DNA of 5,732 bases, taken from Paracoccaceae bacterium (lineage in GTDB: Bacteria > Pseudomonadota > Alphaproteobacteria > Rhodobacterales > Rhodobacteraceae). A program made the position numbers and the translations under genes. The stretch covers positions 1 through 5,732 of the forward strand of contig WTIQ01000311.1 of NCBI GenBank assembly GCA_011525185.1, read 5' to 3'. Shown here piece after piece: positions 1 to 5,732 of the stretch. Within the stretch, counting starts at the first letter, position 1; every line of letters starts with the position of its first letter. The notes below the pieces were generated by a model that did not search any database, was not told the DNA's origin, and was given only the letters and a program-made list of their open reading frames with translations.

Positions 1-74
1 ATGGAGGTAAAGTAGAGTTTGAGGATGGCCAAACTGGCGTTCGTGCAAAATTGTTATTGAGACGATCAGTCTAG
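1..74 (+). CDS. Possible C-terminal end of an unidentified gene (partial)
   Basis: Reading from position 3, the + strand is open for 23 codons and ends at a TAG (72-74). The other two + frames stop within the first 15 bases. The peptide is GGKVEFEDGQTGVRAKLLLR followed by RSV. Its composition is protein-like: a charged, beta-turn-like section (EFEDGQTG) then a basic-hydrophobic tail. I do not recognise the family. If real, the gene converges on the hydroxylase gene to its right. A - strand frame is also open over this short stretch, so the assignment is tentative. Confidence 0.35.
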   Translation, partial: GGKVEFEDGQTGVRAKLLLRRSV

Positions 75-218
75 TTGATAGGAGACCACCTAAAATTAGA
101 ACCGCTTACATGCCATTTATCTTCCTTCCGGTTTCAAAAAAATAATGGAACAGTTTTACGGGTCTAAGACACTTTGCGCTTGCGAGTCTCCACTGCACCA
201 AAAATGATCTTCTGAACG

Positions 219-2087
219 CTAATTGAAATGCTGGAAAATCGGTCTTAAGAAATCAAATAGCTCCTCCTTATCGGGCAGTGCGCAAATAAACGCGATATGC
301 TGGTCTGGTCTTATGAGGACAACCGCGCCTTGCTCTCGATCTATTCCACGCTTTTCGTAAATATCTCGTCCTGACTTTAGGGGTGCACAAAAAACTCTTT
401 CAGAATCCTCAAGTGCGTAACGGCCAACACGTGGTCTAAGCACCTCATGCATATCACAGAGGTTCAAGCCGTGGTGATGATGTTGAAAAATGGCATAGAC
501 GTCTATGGGCAGGAGAGCCTCTTGAATGTGGGTTTGCTCGTTTGATTTTGCCCATAGTCTTTCACGAATGGCATCGCAAAACTGAGCGACCTCTCCCAAG
601 GGGCTGCCGTCATCCATCGAGCCTGCAAACAAAAAGATACGCCACCGTCCGTCGGCATGTAGGACAGAGGAAATCTGCAGCTCATAGGCGTCAGCCAATC
701 GGGTTACAGGAGTAGAGTGGAACCGTTTGCCGATGATAAGACCTTTGGCAGCAGATTGGTCTTTATCGCTCAAGCTTATCATAGATGCTTTGTAACGGGT
801 CTCGACGCCTGCCGTGAATCGGCCGTGTCTTTGAAAATAGCTCTGAAAAGCCTTTGTTTTATGTGACCCACTCTCGCTGAAGAGGCGGGCCATGTCGCGG
901 TCAAAGGCGATCAACTCTTCAGCAACGGCATGCCGTTCACTGGCATAGGTAGACAGGAGCTCAGGCCCTATTTGCCCTTTTAAGACGTTCGCGAGTTTCC
1001 AGCCCAAATTGAATGCATCTGCCATGGAGACATTCATTCCTTGACCTGCTTTGGGACTATGGGTGTGACAGGCGTCACCTGTAATAAAGATCCGCGCACA
1101 CCCGTTTGAGGCGTTTTTTGCATCGTCAAATTCCGAACAGAGCCGTTGTCCAATCTCATAGGCGGACCACCAAGCAACCTCTTTCACATCCAAAGTGTAA
1201 GAGGAGAGAATGGCTTGCGCCTTTTCAATGAGCATTTCAGGCGTAACGCCTCTGTCAGAGGCGCGCTCCTCTTCTTTTAAGGCGTCAAGTTCGATATAGA
1301 GGCGCACCATGTAGCCCCCTTCACGCGGAATAATTAAAAGGCTGCCATTTTGGTTCGATTGTATCGCGCATTTGTATCTGATGTCGGGAAATGTCGTGTT
1401 GCCCAGAATATCCATAACCCCCCAGAGCTGCCGCGCCGATTGCCCGATAAGGGGGTAGCCTAAGATCTGGCGTGTTGTGCTTCGCGCTCCATCACACCCG
1501 ACAAGGAATTTCGCACGCAGCGTTGTTTGCTTCTCGCTGTTGTCAGTTGCTGAAAATACAGCTTTGATCGGATAAGGCTCTGTGTCGTCGCGTTCTATTG
1601 AGAGCAACCTTTGGCCGTAGTCTGGCGTTATAGGAGAAGGCGCTTTTGCCATCATCTCGAGGTAAAAATCTTGGATGCGGGCCTGAGAAAGGATCACATG
1701 AGGTTGATGAGAGAGATCATCTTCGACATCTTGGACACGGTCCGCGCGTGAGATAGCCCCTGTTTTTGGATCAGGGCGCCAAAATGTGGTTTCGTTGACA
1801 AAATAAGCCTCTTTCAAGACTTTATCCACCATTCCGAAGGCTTGAAACATTTCGAGGGAGCGGCAGGCCAACCCATCGGCCTGACCGACCGACAAAGGAC
1901 CTGATTTTTGCTCGAAAATGCGTGTTGTGAGATCGGGAAATTGCGCCAGTTGCGTAGCAAGGGTGAGACCCGCAGGACCGCAGCCCACGATAATAACGTC
2001 TACGCGTTCAGAAGTTTTAGATCCGCCTGCTCGGGCCGATTGGTTTTGGGGATCACCACTTTTAAATCCATCAAAATGGTACTGCAT
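219..2087 (-). CDS. mobA: 3-hydroxybenzoate 4-monooxygenase (FAD-dependent aromatic hydroxylase)
   Basis: A 622-residue cytoplasmic flavoprotein of the phenol hydroxylase (PheA/TfdB) type. It is predicted to use NAD(P)H and O2 to convert 3-hydroxybenzoate to protocatechuate, which feeds ring cleavage. Seen in the sequence: the FAD dinucleotide motif GCGPAG at residues 35-40 with E59 ending the second strand; the GQADG loop at 68-72; the DG motif (D199, G200, R202) after FLVGC; the GD motif GDACHTHSPKAGQGMN at 337-352; and a C-terminal thioredoxin-like dimerisation domain from about 435, with RGIDREQGAVVLIRPDQ near 580-596. By my recalled alignment to the Comamonas enzyme (about 639 residues), D71, H130, K239 and Y264 match its D75, H135, K247 and Y271 around the substrate. 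This favours 3-hydroxybenzoate over phenol. The start MQYHFDGF resembles MQFHLNGF of that enzyme, which supports ATG at 2087 although its Shine-Dalgarno is weak. The gene is transcribed away from the metallopeptidase gene. No protocatechuate pathway gene or MarR-type regulator is in the window. Confidence 0.88.
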   Translation of the reverse strand: MQYHFDGFKSGDPQNQSARAGGSKTSERVDVIIVGCGPAGLTLATQLAQFPDLTTRIFEQKSGPLSVGQADGLACRSLEMFQAFGMVDKVLKEAYFVNETTFWRPDPKTGAISRADRVQDVEDDLSHQPHVILSQARIQDFYLEMMAKAPSPITPDYGQRLLSIERDDTEPYPIKAVFSATDNSEKQTTLRAKFLVGCDGARSTTRQILGYPLIGQSARQLWGVMDILGNTTFPDIRYKCAIQSNQNGSLLIIPREGGYMVRLYIELDALKEEERASDRGVTPEMLIEKAQAILSSYTLDVKEVAWWSAYEIGQRLCSEFDDAKNASNGCARIFITGDACHTHSPKAGQGMNVSMADAFNLGWKLANVLKGQIGPELLSTYASERHAVAEELIAFDRDMARLFSESGSHKTKAFQSYFQRHGRFTAGVETRYKASMISLSDKDQSAAKGLIIGKRFHSTPVTRLADAYELQISSVLHADGRWRIFLFAGSMDDGSPLGEVAQFCDAIRERLWAKSNEQTHIQEALLPIDVYAIFQHHHHGLNLCDMHEVLRPRVGRYALEDSERVFCAPLKSGRDIYEKRGIDREQGAVVLIRPDQHIAFICALPDKEELFDFLRPIFQHFN

Positions 2088-2214
2088 GGGGCCATCTTTT
2101 GCCGTTTGATGAGCAAAGGATGCGATAACTCTCTCAAAAGCACAAGAATTTCGAAACTTGTTGTCGGATTAATGAGGACGCAATAGGCTTGAAAACACAA
2201 TTAAGCGGAGCGCA
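2088..2214. promoter_or_regulatory. Divergent intergenic region, hydroxylase / metallopeptidase
   Basis: These 127 bases must carry promoters for two oppositely oriented genes. An 8-bp perfect palindrome TTTCGAAA lies at 2149-2156, near the middle. It sits inside a looser CAAG...CTTG dyad (2143-2146 and 2157-2160) that has a different centre. For the + strand, TTGTCG (2161-2166) is a possible -35, but the element 17 bases downstream (TAGGCT, 2184-2189) is a poor -10. No good -35/-10 pair is visible for the - strand gene. A divergent layout with a central palindrome fits one shared regulator, for example a MarR or LysR type as is common for aromatic hydroxylases. No regulator gene is visible here to confirm it. 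Confidence 0.4.
2207..2210 (+). promoter_or_regulatory. Shine-Dalgarno (GGAG) of the metallopeptidase gene
   Basis: GGAG lies 4 bases before the first ATG (2215) and 7 bases before the second in-frame ATG (2218). The 7-base spacing is nearer the optimum, so translation may begin at 2218 and give MKVMIAGLATETNTF, one residue shorter than the longest reading. Confidence 0.6.
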
Positions 2215-3669
2215 ATGATGAAGGTTATGATTGCAGGTTTAGCCACCGAAACGAATACATTCTCGCCTATTCCAACTGGCATGCACGCATTTCAGGAAGG
2301 GTTTTTTGATCGTGAGTCGACCAAGCGAGCGCCAGGTTTTTTCTCGGCTCCTCTGCATGAGTGGAACCGCCTTGCACAAGAACGTGGCTGGGAGGTGATT
2401 GAAAGCCTATGCACCTTCGCACAGCCAGGAGGTGTGACCACGCGATCAACGTATGAAACATTGCGCGACGAAATTTTAGACGATCTTAAAAGGGCTGCAC
2501 CAGATATCCTTCTTTTGTCTTTGCACGGGGCGATGATAGCGGAGGGCTACGAAGACTGCGAAGGAGATATTCTTAAAAAAGCGCGAGATATCCTTGGTGA
2601 GAGTGGGGTTATTGGGGTTGAGATTGACCTTCATACTCATCTCACAGACGACATGATGCAGGCTGCTGATATCATTGTCGCCTTCAAAGAATATCCCCAT
2701 ATTGATACAGCAGAACGCGCGGTTGAGGTGTTTGAGCTTGCCGCGGCTACGGCAGAGGGTTCGATCAAGCCTGTTATGCGCGATTTTGATTGCCAGATGG
2801 TGGCGATGTACCAAACGCCGCGCGAGCCGATGAAGAGCTTTGTTGCAGATATGCAGGCAAGAGAAGGCCAGCATACTATCCTCTCGCTCTCGCTTATTCA
2901 CGGATTTCCTTGGGGAGATTGCGCACGGGTTGGAACGCGCATGTTAGCAATTTCTGATGGAGATGTTGAGGCAGCAGATCAAACAGCCGCAGAGTTTGGC
3001 CAGAGGCTTCAGTCGCTTCGCGATTACTTCAAAGCGGATTGGCCAGATATTCCAGAGGCCTTGAACTATGCCAGTCGATCGGAAAAATTTCCCGTCGTAT
3101 TAGCAGATTTCGCTGATAATGCAGGGGCAGGTGCGCCCGCGGATTCGACTTTTGTGCTGAAAGAGGTCTTGCGTCTGGGTCTCAAGGATGTGGGCATCGC
3201 CATTTTTTGGGACCCTGGAGCTGTTATGATGGCACGCGAAGCAGGCATAGGCGCTCTATTGCGCGTTCGTCTTGGGGGCAAGGTCGACGTCGCCTCGGGT
3301 CAACCTATCGATATCGCTGTAACAGTACGCAACATCCAAGAATATATGACCCAGCCACTAGGTGCGGCTAATATTAAGATGGGCACAGGCGTGTGGCTCG
3401 AGATGGATGGCGTCCATATGATCGTGAGCGATCATCGCACTCAAGCTTTTCATCCCGATTGCTTCGAGAAACTGGGCCTTGATATCGATACACTCAAAAT
3501 CGTTGTCGTTAAATCATCACAACACTTTTACGCGGGTTTTGCGCCTCGCGCCAGCGAAGTCGTTTACATCAAAGGAGCTGGTGCAGTTACGCCCAACTAC
3601 GCGAGCATTCCCTATAAGTTGAAGTCGACCGCCTATTGGCCAAGAGATGATATCGGCTTTGAAACATAA
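2215..3669 (+). CDS. M81 family (MlrC-like) zinc metallopeptidase
   Basis: A 484-residue protein (483 if it starts at 2218), full length for the M81/MlrC family. The namesake MlrC of sphingomonads hydrolyses linearised microcystin peptides; most relatives have unknown substrates, so a peptidase or amidase role here is inferred from family. Seen: N-terminal ETNTFSP (E12 to P18); LSLHGAM at 101-107; EIDLHTHL at 136-143 giving D138 and H140; and FKEYPHIDTAERA at 157-169 giving H162. E12, D138, H140 and H162 match in kind and spacing the zinc and catalytic residues I recall for MlrC. The C-terminal half has the conserved DNAGAGAPADST segment (301-312) and KSSQHF (433-438). No signal peptide or membrane segment is evident, so it should act in the cytoplasm. 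It precedes a family 5 peptide-type transporter on the same strand, 117 bases before its first gene, consistent with processing an imported substrate. All expected metal ligands are present and nothing is truncated. Confidence 0.88.
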   Translation: MMKVMIAGLATETNTFSPIPTGMHAFQEGFFDRESTKRAPGFFSAPLHEWNRLAQERGWEVIESLCTFAQPGGVTTRSTYETLRDEILDDLKRAAPDILLLSLHGAMIAEGYEDCEGDILKKARDILGESGVIGVEIDLHTHLTDDMMQAADIIVAFKEYPHIDTAERAVEVFELAAATAEGSIKPVMRDFDCQMVAMYQTPREPMKSFVADMQAREGQHTILSLSLIHGFPWGDCARVGTRMLAISDGDVEAADQTAAEFGQRLQSLRDYFKADWPDIPEALNYASRSEKFPVVLADFADNAGAGAPADSTFVLKEVLRLGLKDVGIAIFWDPGAVMMAREAGIGALLRVRLGGKVDVASGQPIDIAVTVRNIQEYMTQPLGAANIKMGTGVWLEMDGVHMIVSDHRTQAFHPDCFEKLGLDIDTLKIVVVKSSQHFYAGFAPRASEVVYIKGAGAVTPNYASIPYKLKSTAYWPRDDIGFET

Positions 3670-3673
3670 ACTC

Positions 3674-3698
3674 TTTCGCATTAGGGCGAGAACTTTTT
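3674..3698 (+). terminator. Weak possible terminator after the metallopeptidase gene
   Basis: TTTCGC (3674-3679) pairs with GCGAGA (3686-3691), giving 6 bp with one G-U pair and a 6-base loop. After two bases comes a run of five T (3694-3698). It starts 5 bases after the stop codon, which is a suitable place. The stem is short, so termination would be partial at best. A separate promoter follows immediately. Confidence 0.35.
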
Positions 3699-3710
3699 AG
3701 GGTTGTATGT

Positions 3711-3739
3711 TTGACAGAATGAGACTCTGTGACGATAGT
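3711..3739 (+). promoter_or_regulatory. Sigma70-type promoter of the solute-binding protein gene
   Basis: A perfect -35 hexamer TTGACA (3711-3716) is followed by a 17-base spacer and a -10-like GATAGT (3734-3739, 4 of 6 matches to TATAAT). The predicted transcription start is near 3746, leaving a leader of about 40 bases before the ATG at 3787. This suggests the transporter genes can be transcribed independently of the metallopeptidase gene. Confidence 0.6.
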
Positions 3740-3747
3740 GACGGGGT

Positions 3748-3764
3748 GTGATCGGTAGAATCAC
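3748..3764. promoter_or_regulatory. Dyad GTGAT-N7-ATCAC at the predicted transcription start
   Basis: A perfect 5+5 inverted repeat with a 7-base centre lies directly downstream of the predicted promoter. Its location suits an operator for a dimeric repressor, or a small hairpin in the leader RNA. A direct repeat of GTGAC (3729-3733 and 3738-3742) overlaps the -10 element just upstream. No regulator can be named, and a 5-bp dyad can arise by chance. Confidence 0.3.
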
Positions 3765-3774
3765 GAAACCTACA

Positions 3775-3780
3775 AGGGAG
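3775..3780 (+). promoter_or_regulatory. Shine-Dalgarno (AGGGAG) fixing the start at 3787
   Basis: AGGGAG ends 6 bases before the ATG at 3787. The reading frame stays open upstream to an ATG at 3748, but that codon lies almost on the predicted transcription start, lacks a good ribosome site, and would put 13 polar residues before the signal peptide. The start at 3787 is therefore preferred. Confidence 0.75.
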
Positions 3781-3786
3781 ACTCTC

Positions 3787-5382
3787 ATGTTCGATAGACT
3801 TCGCCGCGGGACAATGACAGCAGCAGCCGTTGCCGTTACAGCTTGCGCAGGACTAGGCCTTTCGGCAACAATAGCGCTTTCGGAAACAGTGCTTAAGGTT
3901 GTTCCGCACTCAGGCCTCAAAATTCTCGATCCAATTTGGACGACGGCTTATATCACCCGAAACCATGGCTATATGATTTATGATACGCTGTTTGGTTTGG
4001 ATATGGCTGGAAATATCCAGCCTCAAATGGTCGATACCGTAAGCCGCTCTGCTGACGGGTTAACGGTGACCATGACATTGCGGGATGGATTATCCTTCCA
4101 CGATGGGGCAGCCGTGACTGCAACGGATGTGGTCGCCTCAATCAACAGATGGGGATCAAAGGATGCGATGGGCCAGAAAATGCTGGGCTTTGTTGATGAT
4201 CTCTCTGCAACAGACGACAAAACGTTTGTCTTTAAGCTGAATTCACCCACGGGACTTGTCGAGTTGGCTTTGGCAAAACCGTCTTCAAACGTTCCGTTTA
4301 TCATGCCAGCTCGCATTGCGGCGACCCCAGGGTCAGAGCAAATCAGCGAGTATGTAGGTTCAGGACCATTTATGTTTAACGAAGCTGAATGGGAGCCTGG
4401 CACTAAAGTTGTTTATGACAAGTTTGATGCCTATGTCCCACGTTCTGAAGCAACAGATGGGTTCGCAGGCGGCAAAATGGCCAAGGTGGACCGTGTGGTT
4501 TGGACGCCTATTCGTGATAAGCAACAGGCCGTGAATGCTTTGATTGCTGGTGAAATTGACATCATCGAGTCTGTTCCTGCTGATCTATTGCCCCTGGTGA
4601 ATGGAAGCGATCAGGTATATGTCAAGGACGCAAATCCAGCAGGGTTCCAGTATACCTTCCGCTTTAATGTGCTGCATCCGCCATTTGACAACCCCAAAGT
4701 GCGTCAGGCGCTTCTCTATGCGTTTAACCAAGAGGATTTCCTAGATGCGACCATCGGTAATCCAGATCTCTATCAAACTTGTAAGGCGCTCTTTGTCTGT
4801 GGTCTTCCTTTTGAGACAGACGCACACATGGATGGGCTGTTGGAGAGCAACTTTGCAAAAGCGCGTGAGCTTTTGAAGGAAGGCGGATACGATGGAACGC
4901 CCGTCGTGTTGATGCATTCGACCAATGTGGCCTCTTTAGCCAACCTTGCGCCTGTGGCCAAGGAGCTGATGGAAGCGATTGGGATGAACGTCGATATGCA
5001 GTCAATGGACTGGTCTACTCTGGTTGCACGCCGCTCTAAAAAGGATCTTCCCTCTGAGGGTGGGTGGAACGCATTTGCCACAGCTTGGGCGGCGGGAGAT
5101 TTGTTTAACCCCGTTGCAATGGCGTTTTTGAACTCTGGATGTGATAAGGCGCTCTTTGGCTGGCCTTGCGATGAAGAGATTGAAAACCTGCGGGATCAGT
5201 TCGCACGTGCGACATCGGTAGACGAGCAAAAGTCGGTCGTTGAAGCCATCCAGAAGCGTTGGACAGAGTATCCAACTCACATCCATTTGGGTCAGTGGAA
5301 CCAAGTATCTGGTCTGCGCAACAATATCGACGGATATTTGCAGGCTGGTGTTGCAGTCTTCTGGAATATCTCCAAAAACTAA
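3787..5382 (+). CDS. Family 5 (DppA/OppA type) ABC transporter solute-binding protein
   Basis: A 531-residue periplasmic binding protein that should capture a peptide-like or similar ligand and deliver it to the inner-membrane permeases. Seen: an N-terminal signal peptide with a basic start (R4, R6, R7), a hydrophobic core about 11-31, and likely signal peptidase I cleavage after ALS (S32/E33). The mature N-terminus has the usual LDPIWTTAYITRNHGYMIYD region (47-66), and LRDGLSFHDG (98-107) belongs to the family 5 signature. Two close cysteine pairs, C332/C338 and C452/C461, could form disulfides in the periplasm. VTAC (17-20) loosely resembles a lipobox, but the hydrophobic stretch continues past the cysteine, which favours a soluble secreted protein. 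It has its own promoter, and a terminator-like hairpin sits between it and the permease gene, as expected for a protein needed in excess. Ligand specificity cannot be read from sequence; the adjacent peptidase gene suggests a peptide or amide. Confidence 0.9.
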   Translation: MFDRLRRGTMTAAAVAVTACAGLGLSATIALSETVLKVVPHSGLKILDPIWTTAYITRNHGYMIYDTLFGLDMAGNIQPQMVDTVSRSADGLTVTMTLRDGLSFHDGAAVTATDVVASINRWGSKDAMGQKMLGFVDDLSATDDKTFVFKLNSPTGLVELALAKPSSNVPFIMPARIAATPGSEQISEYVGSGPFMFNEAEWEPGTKVVYDKFDAYVPRSEATDGFAGGKMAKVDRVVWTPIRDKQQAVNALIAGEIDIIESVPADLLPLVNGSDQVYVKDANPAGFQYTFRFNVLHPPFDNPKVRQALLYAFNQEDFLDATIGNPDLYQTCKALFVCGLPFETDAHMDGLLESNFAKARELLKEGGYDGTPVVLMHSTNVASLANLAPVAKELMEAIGMNVDMQSMDWSTLVARRSKKDLPSEGGWNAFATAWAAGDLFNPVAMAFLNSGCDKALFGWPCDEEIENLRDQFARATSVDEQKSVVEAIQKRWTEYPTHIHLGQWNQVSGLRNNIDGYLQAGVAVFWNISKN

Positions 5383-5397
5383 CACAAAAAACATATA

Positions 5398-5426
5398 GGG
5401 CGATCCCTTTGGGGGTCGTCCTTTTT
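5398..5426 (+). terminator. Intrinsic terminator-like hairpin between binding protein and permease genes
   Basis: GGGCGATCCC (5398-5407) pairs with GGGGTCGTCC (5412-5421) over 10 bp, including two G-U pairs, around a TTTG loop. Five T follow immediately (5422-5426). It lies 15 bases after the stop of the binding protein gene and 29 bases before the permease ATG. The form is that of a rho-independent terminator. Inside a transporter operon it would act as a partial terminator or a 3'-end stabiliser, lowering permease expression relative to the binding protein. Confidence 0.8.
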
Positions 5427-5444
5427 GAGGACTTTGGTGTCTTT

Positions 5445-5449
5445 GAGGA
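5445..5449 (+). promoter_or_regulatory. Shine-Dalgarno (GAGGA) of the permease gene
   Basis: GAGGA ends 6 bases before the ATG at 5456. It lies clear of the upstream hairpin, so the permease can be translated from read-through transcript. Confidence 0.65.
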
Positions 5450-5455
5450 TCGGGC

Positions 5456-5732
5456 ATGGCAAGCTATCTGATAAAACGTATTTTGGCCACTATCCCAGTG
5501 ATGCTTTTTGTGGCTATCTTTATTTTTCTTCTCTTGCGCTTAACGCCTGGCGATCCAGCTGCGATCATCGCTGGAGACTTTGCTACAGACGAACAGATCG
5601 CTGAAATACGCCAAAAACTAGGATTGACGGAACCGCTTTGGAAGCAGTTTGTGATTTGGATTACAAATGCGCTCCAATTTGAGCTAGGCGAGAGTTTTTA
5701 TTACAAAAAACAAGTTTCAGAGTTGATCGCAC
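5456..5732 (+). CDS. DppB-type ABC transporter permease (5' part, cut by the window edge)
   Basis: The first 92 codons of an inner-membrane permease of the dipeptide/oligopeptide/nickel class; such proteins usually have a little over 300 residues, so about two thirds is missing. Seen: the start MASYLIKRIL with the short basic cytoplasmic lead typical of DppB/GsiC proteins; a first membrane helix at about residues 9-27; the hallmark RLTPGDPA at 28-35; then a periplasmic section with EQIAEIRQKLGL (46-57), QF..W, and ELGES leading to a VSELIA segment, all in the usual family order. It would form the pore with a DppC-type partner whose gene is expected downstream. It follows the binding protein gene by 73 bases, with a hairpin between them. 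The frame is intact to the window end. Confidence 0.9.
   Translation, partial: MASYLIKRILATIPVMLFVAIFIFLLLRLTPGDPAAIIAGDFATDEQIAEIRQKLGLTEPLWKQFVIWITNALQFELGESFYYKKQVSELIA

Noticed and set aside
100..133. AACCG...CGGTT inverted repeat as a terminator between the convergent genes
   Set aside because: The stem is only 5 bp with a loop of about 24 bases, and it is followed by A residues on the + strand and lacks a clean T run on the - strand; not convincing in either direction.
2172..2186. Four-codon mini-frame ATG AGG ACG CAA TAG upstream of the metallopeptidase
   Set aside because: It has no clear ribosome site, no attenuator structure follows it, and such short frames are common by chance.
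1908..2200. Overlapping open frames on both strands (1908-2186 +, 1918-2109 +, 2000-2200 -)
   Set aside because: They overlap the conserved N-terminus of the hydroxylase or the divergent regulatory region, have no recognisable domain, and read as shadow frames.
2476..2901. A 141-codon - strand open frame inside the metallopeptidase gene
   Set aside because: It lies wholly antisense to a well-conserved coding region with intact family motifs, and its translation shows no domain-like pattern.
3418..3435. Perfect 7-bp inverted repeat ATGATCG-TGAG-CGATCAT
   Set aside because: It lies within the conserved metallopeptidase coding region, has no T run, and is most simply a chance result of the codons used.
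3748..3786. Upstream in-frame ATG extending the binding protein by 13 residues
   Set aside because: It lies at the predicted transcription start, has no good ribosome site, and would spoil the signal peptide; the ATG at 3787 has a strong Shine-Dalgarno.
3844..3848. Cysteine 20 of the binding protein as a lipoprotein modification site
   Set aside because: VTAC fits a loose lipobox, but the hydrophobic core continues for about ten more residues to a good ALS/E signal peptidase I site, so a soluble periplasmic protein is more likely.
5002..5457. A 151-codon - strand open frame over the end of the binding protein gene and the hairpin
   Set aside because: It is antisense to conserved coding sequence and crosses the terminator; the translation is rich in cysteine and arginine and looks non-coding.

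Overview
The window (5,732 bases, roughly half G+C by eye) looks like a chromosomal catabolic or nutrient-uptake locus of a proteobacterium. The style of the solute-binding protein and permease and the mixed codon use suggest an alphaproteobacterium, plausibly a marine Rhodobacterales member. That placement is inference, since no marker gene is present. I see no mobile element, CRISPR array, rRNA or tRNA.

Layout, left to right. Positions 1-74 probably hold the last 23 codons of an unidentified + strand gene. A 144-base convergent gap (75-218) follows, with no convincing signal. Positions 219-2087 (- strand) encode a full-length FAD-dependent aromatic hydroxylase. It matches 3-hydroxybenzoate 4-monooxygenase (MobA) from its first residues to its C-terminal domain, and it keeps the residues I recall as contacting the substrate in the Comamonas enzyme. 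A 127-base divergent intergenic region (2088-2214) separates it from a + strand series: an M81-family (MlrC-like) zinc metallopeptidase (2215-3669), a secreted family 5 (DppA-type) solute-binding protein (3787-5382), and the start of a DppB-type permease (5456 to the window edge). The remaining transporter genes (second permease, ATPases) would be expected just beyond the right edge.

Regulatory layout. The solute-binding protein gene has its own sigma70-like promoter (TTGACA, 17-base spacer, GATAGT at 3711-3739). A short perfect dyad (3748-3764) lies at the predicted transcription start, and a strong Shine-Dalgarno fixes the start codon at 3787. Between the solute-binding protein and the permease lies a clear 10-bp GC-rich hairpin followed by five T (5398-5426). 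It has the form of an intrinsic terminator and probably makes the binding protein transcript more abundant than that of the membrane components.

How the genes may work together (inference). The transporter would import a peptide-like or amide-containing compound, the M81 enzyme would hydrolyse it in the cytoplasm, and the divergent hydroxylase would turn a 3-hydroxybenzoate moiety into protocatechuate. Each protein family is familiar. The combination is the main point of interest, but divergent neighbours need not share a pathway.
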